Shown here: piece by piece, positions 4,311 through 6,746 of the stretch
How positions within the stretch are numbered: the stretch's first letter is position 1
Layout: each line of letters begins with the position of its first letter
Assembly (NCBI GenBank): GCA_947474875.1
Contig: CANJKY010000203.1
Location: forward strand, 1 to 6,746
Reading direction: 5' to 3'
From: Gemmataceae bacterium
Lineage (GTDB): Bacteria; Planctomycetota; Planctomycetia; Gemmatales; Gemmataceae
Length of the DNA: 6,746 nt
The notes under the pieces: generated by a model
Database searches by the model: none
The model's input: the letters and a program-made list of their open reading frames with translations, nothing else
Told to the model about the DNA's origin: nothing
Program-made: the position numbers and the translations under genes

Positions 4311-6746
4311 CTACTTCGGCGGGTGCGGGGACAGGTACTGCGGGTCGATCGCCCGCCAGTCGAACCCGTCCGGGCCGGGCTTGCTCCACTCGACGCGGAT
4401 GTGGGCCGGGCCGCTCACATTATCAAACTCCACCCGGAACCTGTACGGTTCGGCCGCCAGCTCGGCCTCACCGGTTACGAACTCGTCCATCCCCATGCGT
4501 GTCACAACCGAAACCACCTGGCGGTCGCCCAGGTACACCGCGGCCGCGTCGTCCGCCGACACCCGGAACCGGTACCGCCCGGCCGACCGCGGGGTCAGCC
4601 AGCCACGCCACTCGACCGCAAACGTTCTCGCCAACGGGATCGGGCACGGTGCGTCCGGGCCGTGCCAGACGTGGCTCAACGACGGATCTACAGAACCCCC
4701 GCCCCACATCACCTCCCAGTGTGGGCCCCGGAACACCGACCGCAGCAGACCCGGCCCCGCCGACTCCCGACTGACTTCGACCGCGGGCCACGGGACGGCC
4801 GGCGGCGGCTCGTCACACCAGTCGACGCCGGCCACGGGCACCCCGACGGCCGCCCACGCCCCGACCAGACGGTCCCACCGCATCAGCCGGGTCGACCGCT
4901 CCCCCCGGCACACCACAGCCAGCTGCCGGCCGCGGCCGGCGAGGGCCACGACCGGCCGGTCGTGGGGGATCGACGCCAGGGGGGTGAGGGTGTCGCCGTC
5001 AATCAGCAGCAGGGCCACCACCCCGTCGTCGCCGCCGCTCGCCACCAGCCCGGGGGCAGGGCACGTCACCGCCACCACCCCGCCGCGGTGAACCCGCCGG
5101 TACGACCGCGGGCGGGGGTCGGGCCAGCGGGCCAGGCCGAGCCGGCCGTCCGCGTCGCCCACCACCACCACCTCCCCGTCCGAGGCAAACGCCGCCGCCG
5201 TCCAGCTCGGGCCGACGATCGGTGCCTCCTGCCGGACGGTCAGCCGGCCCGCGCCGTCGATCGCCGATGCCCGCTCGACGCCGGAGACGACCGCCCGCGG
5301 CCCGCGGGCGGCGAGCACCAACGGCCGGTCCGCGAATTCCAGTTCGCCCCCCACCTGAGCCGGCTCGGGGAACCGGTGAGGCCGGGCGTCCCGGCCGGCC
5401 GGCGTGAACTGGCGGACCCGGTGGCCGACGCACTCCCAGTACCGCCCGTCCGGGTCGGCGTGCCACAGACTGACCGGGGCGGACGTGTTCAACCGCCGGG
5501 GGAGGAGACTGTCGGCGAAGGCGAACACGGCGGCCATGCGGCAACTGACGGCGTACCCGTCCGGCCCGACCGGCGGCAGGGACCGGGGTTGGCCTTCCGC
5601 GAACAGCAGCGGTCGATCGGCCCGTCGCCCCCGCCAGCGGCCGTCGGCCGCGTCCCAGGAGTGGATCGTGTCGCCGACGACCGTGCGGACGGTGGTCCCG
5701 CCGGCCGACAGGCCGACCGCCTCGACCGGGCTGGCGTGCCAGCCGATCGTCGCCTCCGGCCCGCCGTCGTTCCACTCGATCAGATGAGCGTGGTCCTCAG
5801 CCAGGACGGCGAGCACCGGGGCGTCCGCCGCGAACGCCACCCGCCCGCTCCCGTTCGGGCAGGGAACTTCGTGCAGTAGGCGGAGGGTGGCGGTGTCCCA
5901 TATCTTCACGACCCCGCGGAGGTCGTCGCAGGTGGTCACCAGCAGCCGCCCGTCCGGGCTGAACGCCACCTGCTCGGTGTACTGCGGCAGCAGGCTGTCC
6001 AACCTCAGTTGCAGGGGCGGGTGGGCGTCGGCGGTCAACTGGTCAATTGTGAGCGCGTTCTGCGTCTCGACGTAGTCGGCCAGCAGGAGCGGGGCGGTCG
6101 GGTGCGGTGCCGGGTGGCGGACGAGGAGCGGCAGGCGGCTGTCACCCAGCGGGGTCAGGTCCCGGGTGTACCGGTACACCCGGGTGGTCACTGGGGTACC
6201 GCCCCGCGGCACGCACACCACCACATCCCCGGTGTCGGGCACCACACACGCCGTCGGCTCCCAGCCGACGGACGGGTACGCGCTGGCGAAGTCGGCCTCG
6301 GCCACCGCGGCCCAGCCCCGACCGGTCAGGGTGTACCGGCGGACCCGGCCGTCGAGTGACACGGACACCGCCGCCCGGCCGCTGGGCTCGGCGAACAGCT
6401 GCTTGACCGGTTCCGTGTCCTGCGCCAGCGCCTGGGGGCGGCAGTCCGGGTTGACCGCGTCGACCGCGTACACCCCGCCGCCGCGGGTGCCGGCGAGCAG
6501 CCACCGCCCGTCCGGGGTGAACGCCAGCCCCCGCACCCCGTCCGTGCGGTTTCGCCGCCGCTCCCACTCGGGGGCGAACGGCAGGTCGATGGTGCGGGTG
6601 ACCTGCCCGGACGGGCGGTCGAACAACACCACCCGCACCGGGGCGGCCGGATCGGCGACGCGGTCCCGCAGGCACAGGCCGAGGGCGATCTCATTCCCGT
6701 GGGTGCCCGGGCGGAAGGCGGCCACCTCGCCCTTCCGGCCGGAAGC
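4311..6746 (-). CDS. WD40-like beta-propeller protein with C-terminal PA14 domain (partial, 5' end beyond the window)
   Basis: The minus-strand frame is open from the right edge to TAG at 4313-4311, giving 811 residues. A GTG at 6725 could start it, but the frame already reads as propeller sequence upstream (GEVAAFRPG), so the true N-terminus is probably outside. Numbering from that GTG, WD40-like blades are visible at about 62-90 (LAFTPDGRWLLAGT), 105-133, 246-280 (VAFSPDGRLLV, VVKIWDTAT), 331-360 (IHSWDAADG), 506-535 and 546-575 (LVASGGDDGVV). This is enough for two degenerate propellers. A PA14 domain covers about 657-798: WRGWLTPRSAGRYRFRVSADD, with the paired Asp D725-D726, then VYLGD and a final IRVEW strand. 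PA14 domains commonly bind carbohydrate or act as spacers in surface proteins, while WD40 propellers bind proteins. No catalytic domain is visible, but one could lie in the missing part, since such propellers are often fused to kinases or other enzymes. Localisation cannot be decided without the N-terminus. Confidence 0.9.
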   Translation of the reverse strand, partial: ASGRKGEVAAFRPGTHGNEIALGLCLRDRVADPAAPVRVVLFDRPSGQVTRTIDLPFAPEWERRRNRTDGVRGLAFTPDGRWLLAGTRGGGVYAVDAVNPDCRPQALAQDTEPVKQLFAEPSGRAAVSVSLDGRVRRYTLTGRGWAAVAEADFASAYPSVGWEPTACVVPDTGDVVVCVPRGGTPVTTRVYRYTRDLTPLGDSRLPLLVRHPAPHPTAPLLLADYVETQNALTIDQLTADAHPPLQLRLDSLLPQYTEQVAFSPDGRLLVTTCDDLRGVVKIWDTATLRLLHEVPCPNGSGRVAFAADAPVLAVLAEDHAHLIEWNDGGPEATIGWHASPVEAVGLSAGGTTVRTVVGDTIHSWDAADGRWRGRRADRPLLFAEGQPRSLPPVGPDGYAVSCRMAAVFAFADSLLPRRLNTSAPVSLWHADPDGRYWECVGHRVRQFTPAGRDARPHRFPEPAQVGGELEFADRPLVLAARGPRAVVSGVERASAIDGAGRLTVRQEAPIVGPSWTAAAFASDGEVVVVGDADGRLGLARWPDPRPRSYRRVHRGGVVAVTCPAPGLVASGGDDGVVALLLIDGDTLTPLASIPHDRPVVALAGRGRQLAVVCRGERSTRLMRWDRLVGAWAAVGVPVAGVDWCDEPPPAVPWPAVEVSRESAGPGLLRSVFRGPHWEVMWGGGSVDPSLSHVWHGPDAPCPIPLARTFAVEWRGWLTPRSAGRYRFRVSADDAAAVYLGDRQVVSVVTRMGMDEFVTGEAELAAEPYRFRVEFDNVSGPAHIRVEWSKPGPDGFDWRAIDPQYLSPHPPK

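Noticed and set aside
4323..5879. 518-codon plus-strand open frame opposite the WD40-PA14 gene
   Set aside because: The product is Pro/Arg/His-rich with no domain, whereas the minus strand encodes clear WD40 blades and PA14.
6723..6725. GTG as the true start of the WD40-PA14 gene
   Set aside because: The open frame continues to the window edge with sequence that reads as a propeller strand, and the GTG has no clear ribosome binding site within the bases available.

Overview
The window is very GC-rich, with strong C/G preference at third codon positions. It carries three large genes, two of them cut by the window edges. The gene content is a Hanks-type Ser/Thr kinase fused to cysteine-containing leucine-rich repeats, and a long WD40-type beta-propeller protein ending in a PA14 domain. 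Together with the base composition, this points to a planctomycete, most plausibly of the Gemmata group. That placement is inferred from gene style; no rRNA or other marker gene is present.

Layout. (1) 1-1445, minus strand: the N-terminal 481 residues of a RecB/Cas4-like PD-(D/E)XK nuclease with a four-cysteine iron-sulfur signature. It resembles the TM0106-type RecB-like nucleases and runs off the left edge. (2) 1446-1784: a 339-bp divergent intergenic region. It holds two inverted repeats with a shared TGAAC half-site, one about 70 bp from each flanking start codon, and a tandem 10-bp direct repeat. (3) 1785-4166, plus strand: a complete 793-residue protein with an unassigned N-terminal region, a Ser/Thr kinase, a proline-rich linker, a winged-helix-like segment and seven LRRs repeating exactly every 25 residues. 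(4) 4167-4310: a 144-bp convergent gap with a 16-bp hairpin that could end transcription from both sides. (5) 4311-6746, minus strand: the C-terminal 811 residues of a WD40-like propeller protein with a C-terminal PA14 domain, running off the right edge.

How the genes may work together. The nuclease and the kinase-LRR protein are divergently transcribed from a shared control region with operator-like symmetry, so co-regulation is plausible. A DNA-processing enzyme beside a multi-domain signalling protein (kinase plus putative DNA-binding module plus repeat sensor) recalls bacterial conflict or DNA-damage-response modules, but nothing in the sequence proves a defence role. The WD40-PA14 gene is convergent and may be independent. 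No tRNA, rRNA, CRISPR array, insertion sequence, integrase or attachment site was seen.
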